Positions 36,863-46,180 of a stretch of 64,000 bases of DNA are shown here, piece by piece (the stretch's first letter is position 1; the number at the start of each line of letters is the position of its first letter). This DNA comes from Saccharofermentans sp. GTDB lineage: Bacteria; Bacillota_A; Clostridia; Saccharofermentanales; Saccharofermentanaceae. The notes under the pieces were generated by a model that was not told the DNA's origin, ran no database searches, and worked only from the letters and a program-made list of their open reading frames with translations. A program made the position numbers and the translations under genes. The stretch covers positions 1 through 64,000 of the forward strand of contig JAILMZ010000095.1 in NCBI GenBank assembly GCA_024692105.1, read 5' to 3'.

Positions 36863-36873
36863 AGTTCCGGCCC

Positions 36874-37971
36874 TTATTTAAAACTATTGATCGCCTCAAT
36901 AACATAATCTATCTCTTCGTCAGTCATACCGTAGTACAGCGGCAGGCTGAGTTCTGTCCTGCTTATCTCCTCCGCGATCGGGAAGTCGCCTTCCTTGTAG
37001 CCCATATCCTTATATGCACCCTGGAGATGCATGGGGATGGGATAATGCTTGTTAGTACCGATCCCTGCATCTGAAAGATGCTTCTCAAGCTCGGCTCTTC
37101 TTTCTGTTCTTACAGCAAAGATATGCCAGACCGGAGTCGAATACTCAGGTACAACAGGCAGGATAACAGCCTCGTTCTTAAGCCCTGCAAGATATCTGTC
37201 TGCTATGCGTCTTCTGTCCTCGTTGACTTTATCAAGGATCGGAAGCTTTGCCGCCAGGAACGCAGCCTGAAGTTCATCAAGTCTGCTGTTAACGCCCTGA
37301 TAGATATGGTGATACTTATAATCCGTACCGTAATTGCCTATAGCCCTGATCTTATCTGCAAGTTCTTTGTCATTCGTAACTGCAGCACCTGCATCACCGA
37401 GAGCACCGAGATTCTTTCCGGGATAGAAACTGAAGCCTGCAGCTATGCCGAACGTGCCTACATTCCTGTCCTTGTAAGTTGCGCCGTGTGCCTGGGCGCA
37501 GTCTTCGATAACAAGAAGGCTGTGCTTCTCTGCAACTGCCATGATCGGATCCATGTCGCAGCTTAAGCCGTAGAGATGAACGGCAATGATAGCTTTTGTC
37601 TTGCCTGTTATGGCAGCTTCGATCCTATCAGGATCGATGTTGTAGGTTGTAATGTCGGGCTCGACAAAGACCGGTGTAGCTCCTGCATATGTAACAGCCA
37701 GAGCCGTTGCGATGTATGTGTTTGAAGGTACGATGACTTCATCTCCCGCACCGATCCCGAGGGCTCTCATAATGAGCACGAGAGCATCCAGACCGTTGCC
37801 GCAGCCAACGCAGTATCCGGTTCCAATGAATTCTGCAAACTTCTTCTCAAACTGCTCGTCTTCCTCGCCTTCGATATACCAGCTTCTTGCATAGACGCGC
37901 TCGAAAGCATCTCTCAATTCTTTATCCAGTTCTTTTTCAAGCGGCTTGAATGTCACAAAAGGAATCTTCAT
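36874..37971 (-). CDS. DegT/DnrJ/EryC1 sugar aminotransferase (FdtB-like)
   Basis: A 365-aa PLP-dependent aminotransferase acting on nucleotide-linked keto sugars. [10 protein letters not shown] is the conserved segment with the Asp that contacts PLP, and Lys186 in [12 protein letters not shown] is the Schiff-base lysine. The short size and [16 protein letters not shown] near the N-terminus are typical of the FdtB/QdtB group that makes 3-amino sugars. It lies 11 bases upstream of the FdtA-like fusion, which supports a dTDP-3-amino-3,6-dideoxyhexose product. GAGGT precedes the ATG by seven bases. Confidence 0.92.
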   Translation of the reverse strand: MKIPFVTFKPLEKELDKELRDAFERVYARSWYIEGEEDEQFEKKFAEFIGTGYCVGCGNGLDALVLIMRALGIGAGDEVIVPSNTYIATALAVTYAGATPVFVEPDITTYNIDPDRIEAAITGKTKAIIAVHLYGLSCDMDPIMAVAEKHSLLVIEDCAQAHGATYKDRNVGTFGIAAGFSFYPGKNLGALGDAGAAVTNDKELADKIRAIGNYGTDYKYHHIYQGVNSRLDELQAAFLAAKLPILDKVNEDRRRIADRYLAGLKNEAVILPVVPEYSTPVWHIFAVRTERRAELEKHLSDAGIGTNKHYPIPMHLQGAYKDMGYKEGDFPIAEEISRTELSLPLYYGMTDEEIDYVIEAINSFK

Positions 37972-38002
37972 TGTTTGTACCTCTTATCGTTTTTCTCTCG
38001 TC

Positions 38003-39271
38003 TTATTTTAATACTATATTGGCAGTTTCTTCAGCGGCAGAGCCCGGGACGATTACGAACTCATCATTTGAACCATTCAAGGTGAATCCACCGTCAACGT
38101 TCGGTGTTATTCCAAGCCCGTACACTTCAAACTCATTACCGGCATCGACCATTACGGCTCCAAGGCTTGTTTCCTCTGTCGAATAAATACCGTCAATCTT
38201 TGCACAACCGTTGTTAAGCAGTTCTTCAACCACATATGCATTATCAGCATCAGCCATTATCCAGGCATCGATCTCGATAGTTGTTGCGCGGATATAATCC
38301 GTGATCTTTTCAACATCTTGAGATGCACCTGTGTCTATAAAGATATAGTGACCTTTCCTGTCGCGTACAACATATATATCCGTTCCGTCATCTCCCGTGA
38401 AATCGAGCCTGATTATCTCCCAATCAGTATTTGCCTTGAACACGAGGAATGATTCCGTTCTTCCCACATAGTTAAAACCGGCAGCTTCCATCTTGCTTTC
38501 AACGCCATCAGACGCAGGTAATGCAATGTACTCGAAATCGATCGTATGATGATGCACTTCCATCGCTATCGGAACATAAACATAATTGGACGCACCCTGC
38601 GGATTATAGTCAGACACATAGTTGTCTTCCCAATACTGCGGTGTGATGTTAAGACGCGTCACCTTAATATCAGCCGTATACTGTTCTATGCCGTCACATA
38701 CTGTACCGCCGTTAACGAACTGGCCGGAAGTATAATCCTCGAATGTATACATCAATAGTGTTGTGGGCTCATTATTACTGTCTTCAAGGATCACGTCAGC
38801 GATATTGACCGACTCATCATTGATCTTCATTGCGTTCGTGGTGTCGACCATCATCTGAGTCCGCATGATCGAACTGCCGAAGAAAAAGATCACGGCAGCC
38901 ATCGCACCGATCACTGCACCTTTGCCCGCCTTTTTCAGCGGAGGATTATCCGTAACGACGGTTATGGCAAAAGAGATTACCGTGACTACGGGCAGCAGAA
39001 GCCACATCCTTATGGATTCCGAATCCTTGAACAAGTTAAAGCCTATATAATGTGCAACAGGGTTGTACAGAACAAGTCCGATAAGAAGCAGGCTGTATAC
39101 TGACAGCAGCTTATGACCGTTCGGGGCCTTATCTCTCATGCTGATCATTATCACTAAGCACGCCACATACATGATGACGAACACATAGTTGTCATTCCAA
39201 TACTGAGCGTGTGTTTCCTTAACCGACACAAGCCAACATAAGATTTCCTGAATCACATTCCCGATCATCAT
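38003..39271 (-). CDS. Membrane protein with a degenerate metallo-beta-lactamase-like domain
   Basis: A 422-aa protein with four membrane segments (about 28-45, 55-75, 88-108 and 118-135) and an extracellular C-terminal half. The N-terminal part matches the smaller protein encoded at 49704-50423. Residues 297-390 follow the ChW-MBL lipoprotein's domain: IYVVRDRKGHYIFIDTG aligns with FYTMKNNDDGTLIVIDGG. However, the metal motif THYDEDH is replaced by ADADNAY (340-346). Three of four ligand positions are lost, so it should be non-catalytic. It may sense or bind a ligand. It sits between a GT2 gene and the aminotransferase in the Wzy operon. Confidence 0.75.
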   Translation of the reverse strand: MMIGNVIQEILCWLVSVKETHAQYWNDNYVFVIMYVACLVIMISMRDKAPNGHKLLSVYSLLLIGLVLYNPVAHYIGFNLFKDSESIRMWLLLPVVTVISFAITVVTDNPPLKKAGKGAVIGAMAAVIFFFGSSIMRTQMMVDTTNAMKINDESVNIADVILEDSNNEPTTLLMYTFEDYTSGQFVNGGTVCDGIEQYTADIKVTRLNITPQYWEDNYVSDYNPQGASNYVYVPIAMEVHHHTIDFEYIALPASDGVESKMEAAGFNYVGRTESFLVFKANTDWEIIRLDFTGDDGTDIYVVRDRKGHYIFIDTGASQDVEKITDYIRATTIEIDAWIMADADNAYVVEELLNNGCAKIDGIYSTEETSLGAVMVDAGNEFEVYGLGITPNVDGGFTLNGSNDEFVIVPGSAAEETANIVLK

Positions 39272-39274
39272 CTG

Positions 39275-40066
39275 TCACCTTGTCCTCATCTTAAGACGCG
39301 CAAGATTGATCCTTCTTTTGAGCAAGATCAACCTGTAAAACGGCGTCTTGTGCGTCAAGCGGCAATACGTCTTGAAATCAGCCTTGTATATATCATATCG
39401 CTTCATCGTATTTTCGTTGAAGCCTTCTGCGCCGGAGAAGTTCTGGCTGACAGCGCCTTCCAGCACTTTGATCCGGTTCATCTTTTTCTCTGCCAGAGTG
39501 TCCATGAACCAGTAATCGATCATATCAAGGAACAATTCTTCACTGAATGATCCTGTCGCCTTAAGAACATCAGACTTGATGACAAGTCCGCTGTTGATGC
39601 AGAAGATGTTATCGTGCATTCCCGTGTCTGTTACCGGCTTCTTGCTGCTTAAGACCGGGTTGTTCATCATTGGTGATATGACAGTCCCGTTTGAAGTCTT
39701 AATGATACCGGTCAACACAGAAGCATCAGAGTTATCTGTCTCTTTGCAAACGTTACGCAGATAATCCATTCCGAACTCAGTATCATCATCAGAGAGCATT
39801 ACCCAATACTCGTCATCATCAATCGAACTGATCGCTTTGTTATAACTCTTGCTGAGTCCGAGGTTGCCGTTATTGCAGATATAACGGACTTTATCACTGT
39901 TTGCGGTCTGCTCCTGATTGGATCTTATGAACTCTTCACCGGTGGAATTATCAACGATGATAACTCTAACATTCTCGTTTTCCGCCATTAGCGACTGAAA
40001 GCTCTTCCAGGAGACGCTCTTTTCAAGATGATCGTTATATATGACGCAAACAACATAAAGAAGCAT
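39275..40066 (-). CDS. Family 2 glycosyltransferase, rhamnosyltransferase-like
   Basis: A 263-aa soluble GT-A enzyme. NGNLGLSKSYNKAI and MLSDDDTEFG are typical of the rhamnosyltransferase branch of GT2 (WbbL/RfbN-like), where the SDDD motif binds metal and donor. With dTDP-rhamnose made nearby, a rhamnosyl donor is plausible. The gene begins three bases after the Wzy-like stop, so it is tightly coupled. Confidence 0.88.
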   Translation of the reverse strand: MLLYVVCVIYNDHLEKSVSWKSFQSLMAENENVRVIIVDNSTGEEFIRSNQEQTANSDKVRYICNNGNLGLSKSYNKAISSIDDDEYWVMLSDDDTEFGMDYLRNVCKETDNSDASVLTGIIKTSNGTVISPMMNNPVLSSKKPVTDTGMHDNIFCINSGLVIKSDVLKATGSFSEELFLDMIDYWFMDTLAEKKMNRIKVLEGAVSQNFSGAEGFNENTMKRYDIYKADFKTYCRLTHKTPFYRLILLKRRINLARLKMRTR

Positions 40067-40069
40067 GAC

Positions 40070-41350
40070 TTACACGCCCCCCGTTCCTGTCACTTCAGCT
40101 TTCTTAAAGTTATTACTGTTGGCCAGACCGGCACAGATTGCCAGGAACCCGATGCCGATCGCATTATTCATAAACGGGTTTGTACAAGTTTCCATGCAGA
40201 GGAAGAGCAAGCCCATGGACAGGACATAGCAATAAACATTGTTCTTGGCTTTATATTCTTTGAACATGTCTATGAATGTAACCACAATCAGCGTGACATA
40301 CAGGCCAAAGCCGACAAGTCCCGTATGGAACAGCAGTTCAAGCCACATTATCTCGAAACGGAACGTGTACTTGGATAGGAGCGCATAGTACTCTGATAAC
40401 TCTCCTCCGAGTCCGGATCCGATGATCGGGGATCTTGTGAACTCGTCTATCAACACAAAGAACTCCGTACCCTTTGTGCTTGCAGATACAAGTCCGTCGT
40501 TGCTGCTCTTGGAGAATCTGTCTTTAAGTGCATCGATGGCGCCGGATTGAATGACTACTATAACAAGCAGAATAAGAATAACTACGGGGATAACTGCTTT
40601 CCTTGCATCTTTTGAAGAGCAGTGAATGAAGATGATGAATGTAACAAGACTAGCGAATACCAGGAAGCCCGTGGTAAAAGAGACCAATATCGCTGCCAAG
40701 TATATGCCCAATACAATGACTTCCTTCAAGGTTACCCGTTTGGTAAACATATTATAAATACTGAACAGGGAGCCGATGCATATGAAAACATGTCCTTTGA
40801 AGAAAAGCCTCGGGATGCTTCCTGCATATGACAGATATCCGTAATTAAGGCGTGTCAGAACACTGTATATGCTTAACGATACTGAACCGCCGCCGACGAA
40901 GCATATTCCCCAGACTCCAATCGCTATCAGAGACAGCAGTATGGTAAGAGCTCTGAACAGTTTCATATAAGTCACAATGCTTATCTCGTCTCTGGAAAAA
41001 CAGGTGAAGTAGACTGGTATCAACAACAGCGAGAAATATCCAAACAGTTCGTCCGTTGCAAATGACATGTTGTTGCCGCGGACGACTCCCCAAGCCCAGC
41101 TGAATACCAGATATATAATGAATCCCAATGCCAGCAATGCTTCCCTGTTCAGTTTAAGTCCGTTGATAAATGCATCAATGACCAGAAGACCAACAGCTAT
41201 TACAACGAAGACTTTACGCACGCTCAAAGGACCTACGGCAAACACATTACCGGAACCTCCGAGGACGAGGTCGAACAGGAGAATATACATGACAAATGCA
41301 AGTATAGTCAGATGGTTTATCCTGATTTTACTTATGTCTCTTACTTGCAT
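40070..41350 (-). CDS. O-antigen ligase/Wzy-type polymerase
   Basis: A polytopic protein of 426 aa from the ATG that overlaps the upstream stop (TAATG), with about eleven membrane segments. A large outer loop (about 260-320) contains FSKSSNDGLVSASTKG and SPIIGSGLGGELSEYY, like the RPIxGxGxG-type motif of Wzy and WaaL proteins. It should polymerise the lipid-linked repeat units on the outer face. An upstream extension to 41419 would overlap the GT2 gene by 70 bases and is rejected. Confidence 0.87.
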   Translation of the reverse strand: MQVRDISKIRINHLTILAFVMYILLFDLVLGGSGNVFAVGPLSVRKVFVVIAVGLLVIDAFINGLKLNREALLALGFIIYLVFSWAWGVVRGNNMSFATDELFGYFSLLLIPVYFTCFSRDEISIVTYMKLFRALTILLSLIAIGVWGICFVGGGSVSLSIYSVLTRLNYGYLSYAGSIPRLFFKGHVFICIGSLFSIYNMFTKRVTLKEVIVLGIYLAAILVSFTTGFLVFASLVTFIIFIHCSSKDARKAVIPVVILILLVIVVIQSGAIDALKDRFSKSSNDGLVSASTKGTEFFVLIDEFTRSPIIGSGLGGELSEYYALLSKYTFRFEIMWLELLFHTGLVGFGLYVTLIVVTFIDMFKEYKAKNNVYCYVLSMGLLFLCMETCTNPFMNNAIGIGFLAICAGLANSNNFKKAEVTGTGGV

Positions 41351-42081
41351 TAGGCTCTTTCCTTGATAAATGACTTGTACTTGCGATTGGCAAAACGGTA
41401 ATTGCCGAAGAGCTTGCATCTGAATACTATGGCATTTTTGATGCTGCTCTTTCCGCAGGTGTTATGCGCGTGGATGCGGTGCATGATGAGTTTCTTATCA
41501 ATGTAATCGGTCTTTCCGTATTTCTCAGACATGATGCCTGTAAGCTGATCGTGTCCGACACAGTAATCCGGGAACGGCATAAATCTGTTGATGAACTCTC
41601 TCTTTACCGCCATGCAGCAGCCCCAGTAGCAGCTGAACGCTATATTCCTGAGCGTACCTTTATGATATTCGATCACGATCTTGCCTTCGTCTTTTGCCGG
41701 ATCGGTAATGAACGTCGACATATCGTGAAGAATGGTCGTGCATTCCGGATCCTTAATGAAGCATTCTTCAATCGTGCTCAGTTTGCCTTCGGCCCATATG
41801 TCATCCTGGTCAGTAAAGACGATGATCTCGTTACGGGCGTTGGCTACGGCGTTTCCGAAATTGCATGAGAATCCCATCTTCGGACCTGCGACCAACTTGA
41901 TCCTGCCGTCAGATTCCGTGTATCTTCTGACGATCTCGCATGTATCATCGGATGAACCGTCATCACTGATGATGAGTTCATCGTTCTCATCCATTTGCGC
42001 CAAAATGGAATCGATCTGTTCAGTTATGAATTCGGCTCCGTTATAAGTAGCCATGCATACACTGAAATTATAGGCTTTCAT
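41350..42081 (-). CDS. Family 2 glycosyltransferase
   Basis: A 243-aa GT-A enzyme. VCMATYNGAEFITEQIDSIL, ISDDGSSDDT and the metal-binding FTDQDDIW place it with the WfgE/EpsE-like enzymes common in Wzy clusters. Start and stop both overlap neighbouring genes as TAATG, so it is coupled to the epimerase upstream and to Wzy downstream. Confidence 0.92.
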   Translation of the reverse strand: MKAYNFSVCMATYNGAEFITEQIDSILAQMDENDELIISDDGSSDDTCEIVRRYTESDGRIKLVAGPKMGFSCNFGNAVANARNEIIVFTDQDDIWAEGKLSTIEECFIKDPECTTILHDMSTFITDPAKDEGKIVIEYHKGTLRNIAFSCYWGCCMAVKREFINRFMPFPDYCVGHDQLTGIMSEKYGKTDYIDKKLIMHRIHAHNTCGKSSIKNAIVFRCKLFGNYRFANRKYKSFIKERA

Positions 42082-42917
42082 TAAGCGTTGCCCTTCTCCT
42101 CAAGAATCTTGTCGATCTTACCGCTGTCACCCCAGACCGCCTTGGAATCGTATGGTCTGTCGGGGAATGCTCCATACTGGAGCTTGATATCGTAATTATT
42201 CTCTTTGATGAATCGCTCGACCCTGTCGGCAAGCTTCTCCGGTCTGCCGGAGCAGATCTCGATAATGCCTATAACCTTACTCTGCTCGACGGAAGCGGCT
42301 ACCTTAGTGCAAAATTCTTCATAGTCAATAAAGTCGAACTGGTTCTGTCCCATGGTAAAGGGGAACTCCGTCTTTCCTTCCATTGCGGCAGCGGTTATTT
42401 TCGAGAAGATACTGCTTCCGTACCGGCTGTTGCCGACGATGTAGTATCCGCGCAGCCACTGCCAAACGATATTCTTGTTATGGCAGAGCATCTCGACACA
42501 GTTTCTAAGAGCATTCTTGCTTATGCCGTACAGGCTCATGGGATGACAGGGTGTGTTCTCGTTGATGGAACCTTCGAAGAAACCAACCTCATGCATGGAA
42601 CCCATGACAGCAATCTGACCTATACCGGCATCCACCATCTTCTGAAGGAAAGAATAGTGGTCGGGAAGATCATTAATGTGGTTCAGGCTGTAGTGTACAA
42701 AACCGTCTCTCCAGGCCAGGTGAAGCAGAACATCCGGCTTTCCGAAAAACTCATACGGATCATCTACGGAAAACATGTTGCAATCTACCCTTACGGCTCT
42801 TTCATCAACATGCTCCGTGCTGAAATCAGCTGCAACAACTTCGTTGCCGTCTTCGATCAGTTTCTTTACGATGCCCTGGCCGAGATAGCCGTTTGCTCCG
42901 GTAACTAGAATCTTCAT
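42081..42917 (-). CDS. NAD-dependent sugar epimerase/dehydratase
   Basis: A 278-aa short-chain dehydrogenase. TGANGYLGQG binds the nucleotide and YGISKNALRN holds Tyr-x3-Lys. The catalytic Ser region reads VMGSMHEVG. The substrate is probably a nucleotide sugar, but epimerase, reductase and dehydratase cannot be told apart here. The ATG overlaps the acetyltransferase stop (ATGA). Confidence 0.88.
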   Translation of the reverse strand: MKILVTGANGYLGQGIVKKLIEDGNEVVAADFSTEHVDERAVRVDCNMFSVDDPYEFFGKPDVLLHLAWRDGFVHYSLNHINDLPDHYSFLQKMVDAGIGQIAVMGSMHEVGFFEGSINENTPCHPMSLYGISKNALRNCVEMLCHNKNIVWQWLRGYYIVGNSRYGSSIFSKITAAAMEGKTEFPFTMGQNQFDFIDYEEFCTKVAASVEQSKVIGIIEICSGRPEKLADRVERFIKENNYDIKLQYGAFPDRPYDSKAVWGDSGKIDKILEEKGNA

Positions 42918-43504
42918 ATTGCTTTATTCTCCTTGATCCATTTTTTGCTTTCAGGATCGTATCTCTTTATCACTCGTGCAGGTGTACCCGCTGCAATGCA
43001 GCCTGCATCTATCTCCCCGCTTACCACGCTGTTGGCGCCGATCACGCAGCCGTCGCCGATCTTGGATCCTGCCAGTATCACAACGTTCTCGCCGATCCAG
43101 ACATTATTGCCGATTGATACCGGAGATATTACAAGCGGTCTTGCATTAGGAGGTGTATCAGGGCTGCTCTGCTCTTCTCCTTTGTATATACCGTGATTGG
43201 TATCACTGATAAAACACTTGGAAGCTATCAGCACATTGTTACCGATGCTGACATTCTCGTGAGCCACAATGTGAGTCAGCTCTCCCATCTCGCAGTTGTC
43301 GCCGATGGACAGAGTCTTCTTTGATCCTTCAAGATCAAACCTGCAGAATCTGCCGGTCGTAAGGCCCTTGCAGCCGGAAAGCGATCTTCTTCCGCGGATA
43401 TACACAGGCCTTCTCACAAGCCTGGCACCACTGAGAGTCAGCTTAGTCATCACAAGGGAGTATGCGTTCTTAATGAATTCAGACGGTGAATACAGATTGC
43501 TCAT
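42914..43504 (-). CDS. Hexapeptide-repeat sugar O-acetyltransferase
   Basis: A left-handed beta-helix acyltransferase of 196 aa from an ATG with AGGAGA six bases upstream (a start five codons earlier overlaps the previous gene and is less likely). Hexapeptide repeats run through 70-185, such as ISPVSIGNNVWIGENVVIL and IGDGCVIGANSVVSGEI. SDTNHGIY contains the catalytic His of the WcaF/CysE-like group. It probably acetylates a sugar of the repeat unit. Confidence 0.9.
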   Translation of the reverse strand: MSNLYSPSEFIKNAYSLVMTKLTLSGARLVRRPVYIRGRRSLSGCKGLTTGRFCRFDLEGSKKTLSIGDNCEMGELTHIVAHENVSIGNNVLIASKCFISDTNHGIYKGEEQSSPDTPPNARPLVISPVSIGNNVWIGENVVILAGSKIGDGCVIGANSVVSGEIDAGCIAAGTPARVIKRYDPESKKWIKENKAI

Positions 43505-43515
43505 GTTCGTTCTCC

Positions 43516-44520
43516 TCAACGCAATACTTCTAAGATCCAGCTGGTCAATGAGTATTTCTCATATACAGCAGGATCAAGGGGCTCATACGGCTTCTGCAAG
43601 AAGTCCATATCTATCTTCACGTCGTGTCTGTCGATCACAGCGATATTGTTCGGGTTATAGAAATCGTATTCCGTTATCGTCTTGTTTGTGGTGATGAGCT
43701 TTTTATTCATTCCGATCATCTCGATCGTCCTCATCGTCAGACCTGTCTGCTTCGGATGCTGGATATCGAGTATGATCCTTGACTCGTCAACCACTTCAGC
43801 TATCTCAGATGCAGATCTCTTGTCAAAAGAGAAATCCGCCTCCGTCGTTCCCTTGAACTCTTTCTTTGTCAGCTTATAAAGCTTGTAGATGAACTTGCTC
43901 TGAAGGTACAGGAACCAGTATTGAGACAAGCCTGCAGCATTTGCAATCTCCCTGACCGCCTTCACTACCGCAAATCTGTCAGAATGGACCGTGCCGAGGA
44001 AACTGATGTCGTACTTATACTGTCCCTCACGGGCAGGTTTCCTGAACGCATCACCGAAAAACAATGGTCTTAATTTGAGCCCTTCGACCTTCTTGCAATC
44101 GACCGGATCAAAAGAATGCATTGTGTCAAAGTACTTGAATTTCTTTGTAACGCCGGGAATGTTGTCGATGGAATCCCAAAGGTTCAGGCACATTTTTGCA
44201 TTGGGATATACTTCCCTGAACTTCTTAAGGATCGATTCAGGCGTCATATCGCATTTGACGATCAGGATATAGTCATAGTCCTTATCCTTGTTCTGCTCGA
44301 TAATGGACTCATAGTATCTCTTGGATCTTCCGTTGAAGATGGCAGGAGATATCTTGAGCAGGGCCCTCTGGAAAGCTCCGGTAACAGACCTGACATCGTA
44401 CATATCGACCTCGGCGCCCATCTCGCGCATCTTGTCGGCGATCATGTTCTCGTAAGCAAAGAATGCCGGTGAGAAGAACAGAATCTTTTTGCCTGTAATG
44501 TCTGTAACCTGGTTCGTCAT
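43516..44520 (-). CDS. CgeB-like glycosyltransferase
   Basis: A 334-aa GT-B-like protein. LFFSPAFFAYENMIADKM at the N-terminus, IVKCDMTPESILKKF, LWDSIDNIPG and the C-terminal HPKQTGLTMRTIEMIGMNKKLITTN resemble the CgeB spore-maturation and capsule glycosyltransferase group, whose C-terminal domain binds the sugar donor. The acceptor is unknown. It sits six bases after the aldo/keto reductase gene. Confidence 0.75.
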   Translation of the reverse strand: MTNQVTDITGKKILFFSPAFFAYENMIADKMREMGAEVDMYDVRSVTGAFQRALLKISPAIFNGRSKRYYESIIEQNKDKDYDYILIVKCDMTPESILKKFREVYPNAKMCLNLWDSIDNIPGVTKKFKYFDTMHSFDPVDCKKVEGLKLRPLFFGDAFRKPAREGQYKYDISFLGTVHSDRFAVVKAVREIANAAGLSQYWFLYLQSKFIYKLYKLTKKEFKGTTEADFSFDKRSASEIAEVVDESRIILDIQHPKQTGLTMRTIEMIGMNKKLITTNKTITEYDFYNPNNIAVIDRHDVKIDMDFLQKPYEPLDPAVYEKYSLTSWILEVLR

Positions 44521-44526
44521 TATCAG

Positions 44527-45465
44527 TTAAGCCCTATCCTTTATCTGTTTGCGCAATTCGTCTGGCATAACGATCTCCGTTGCCTTCAGGTTCTCCATCA
44601 GATGCTCAATGCTGGTTGTTGTAAACACAGCGGAAGATACATTCGGATTATCCAAAACATATCTCAAAGCCAATTGGTTTCCCGTAAACTCCTCATTTTG
44701 AGTAAGGAATCTGAAATCCTTGCTCTTCGACAGATTCGATCTGAAATGTGCCATGGTTCTGAGCATATACCACAAGTCATTTCTGTTCTTGATCCTGAAC
44801 ACTTTTCTGGAAAACAAAGCCTGGCCTAATGCCATTCCTGCTATTACACCGATTCCGTTTGATGTCAGTTTATCTATGAGTGGTTCTCTGTCTTGTTTGA
44901 TGATGTTGTAATCGAGCATCACATAGTCAAAGCATTTTTCCTCTGCGATCCATTCAAGGAACCCGGTATTGAAAGTGTTTATGCCATAAGCTCTGATCAA
45001 GCCTTGTCTCTTCATGTCTTCAAATGTCTGTATTACATCTTCGACTTTTTCTTTCTCGCATTCGCCATGCATGGCAAACAGATCGATATAGTCAACCTGG
45101 AGACGCTGCATGCTGATCTCTAATGATTTTTTCAGCCAATCAGAAGACCAATCCATACTCCCGTAGCTGCCATCGGGGTTGACCGTCTCTCCGCACTTGG
45201 TCTCGATTATCAGATCCTCGCGCTTGGTAAGACCGTCTTTAACCGCAGAAGAAATACAACGGCCAAGTCTCTCTTCCGAGTAGCCGTAATTAATGCCGGT
45301 ATCAAAGAATGTAATACCCTCTTTTATCGAAGCGGCTATAAGCTCATATGCCTGTTCTTCGGTTATTCCCTGCTTTCCCAGTACATCCTTGCCAAAAAGA
45401 GCAGCTGCACCATAGCCTGCTTCGGAGAGTTCAATACCGGTTTTTCCCAACAATCGTTTATTCAT
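44527..45465 (-). CDS. Aldo/keto reductase
   Basis: A 312-aa TIM-barrel NADPH oxidoreductase. The catalytic tetrad is visible: Asp and Tyr in FFDTGINYGYSEERLG, Lys in IIETKCGE and His in LFAMHGEC. In glycan clusters such enzymes may reduce keto sugars or act on a precursor polyol, but here the substrate is unknown. Its start overlaps the sugar transferase gene by eight bases. Confidence 0.9.
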   Translation of the reverse strand: MNKRLLGKTGIELSEAGYGAAALFGKDVLGKQGITEEQAYELIAASIKEGITFFDTGINYGYSEERLGRCISSAVKDGLTKREDLIIETKCGETVNPDGSYGSMDWSSDWLKKSLEISMQRLQVDYIDLFAMHGECEKEKVEDVIQTFEDMKRQGLIRAYGINTFNTGFLEWIAEEKCFDYVMLDYNIIKQDREPLIDKLTSNGIGVIAGMALGQALFSRKVFRIKNRNDLWYMLRTMAHFRSNLSKSKDFRFLTQNEEFTGNQLALRYVLDNPNVSSAVFTTTSIEHLMENLKATEIVMPDELRKQIKDRA

Positions 45466-46171
45466 TCTCGTTTTCTTTCTTCTTCATCTCGCCTGTGCCG
45501 CCTTCAACGACGCCTTCACCTTTTGCCACACTGAAGATCGTTCCCCAGAAACACTTAACATCAAAAGCAAAAGCCTTGAATCCGCCCTGCTCCAATGCGC
45601 GGACATAGTCACCATCGAGCTTAGCCTTTACGGGGATCTCAAGTTCGTCCCTGCCGTTGATCTGAGCCCAGCCCGTAAGACCGGGCTTGATATCATTGGC
45701 AGCATACTTGTCGCGCTCTGCAACAAGGTCAAACTGATTCCAAAGTGCAGGCCTGGGTCCTATTATGCTCATCTTTCCCGTAAAGATATCCCATATCTGC
45801 GGCAGCTCATCGAGGCTTGTTTTTCTAAGGAAGCCTCCGACACGGGTAATGTACTGCTCGGGATTCTCAAGCTGATGAGTCGGAACATCATGAGGTGTGC
45901 TCATCTTCATTGATCTGAACTTATGGAGTCTGAAGAAATGTCTGCCCTTTCCGACTCTCTTTTGAGAGAAAGTGATCGTGCCCGGATCATCTATCACAAC
46001 GGCAAGCGTAAGGATGAGGAACACAGGTGAAAGCAACACCAGACCCAAGAAAGCCAGGACACGATCTATAACAGGCTTCGTGACCTTCTCATATATGGTT
46101 ACTTTATGCTCCACCTTTGAAGCATACTCACCGTTAAAATATGGATTACCTTCGTCAAGTTTGTTGTACAT
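45458..46171 (-). CDS. Short polyprenyl-phosphate sugar-1-phosphate transferase (PglC-like)
   Basis: A 237-aa monotopic initiating transferase with one re-entrant hydrophobic segment (about 35-60). The motifs SQKRVGKG, HKFRSMKM, TSLDELPQIWDIFTGKMS, GPRPALWNQ and KPGLTGWAQINGRDELE define the PglC/small WbaP class. It follows the FlaA1-like dehydratase, the pairing that starts UDP-bacillosamine- or FucNAc-type glycans. The C-terminal tail is charged. An in-frame TTG one codon upstream is an alternative start. Confidence 0.94.
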   Translation of the reverse strand: MYNKLDEGNPYFNGEYASKVEHKVTIYEKVTKPVIDRVLAFLGLVLLSPVFLILTLAVVIDDPGTITFSQKRVGKGRHFFRLHKFRSMKMSTPHDVPTHQLENPEQYITRVGGFLRKTSLDELPQIWDIFTGKMSIIGPRPALWNQFDLVAERDKYAANDIKPGLTGWAQINGRDELEIPVKAKLDGDYVRALEQGGFKAFAFDVKCFWGTIFSVAKGEGVVEGGTGEMKKKENENE

Positions 46172-46180
46172 CAAGTCCGA

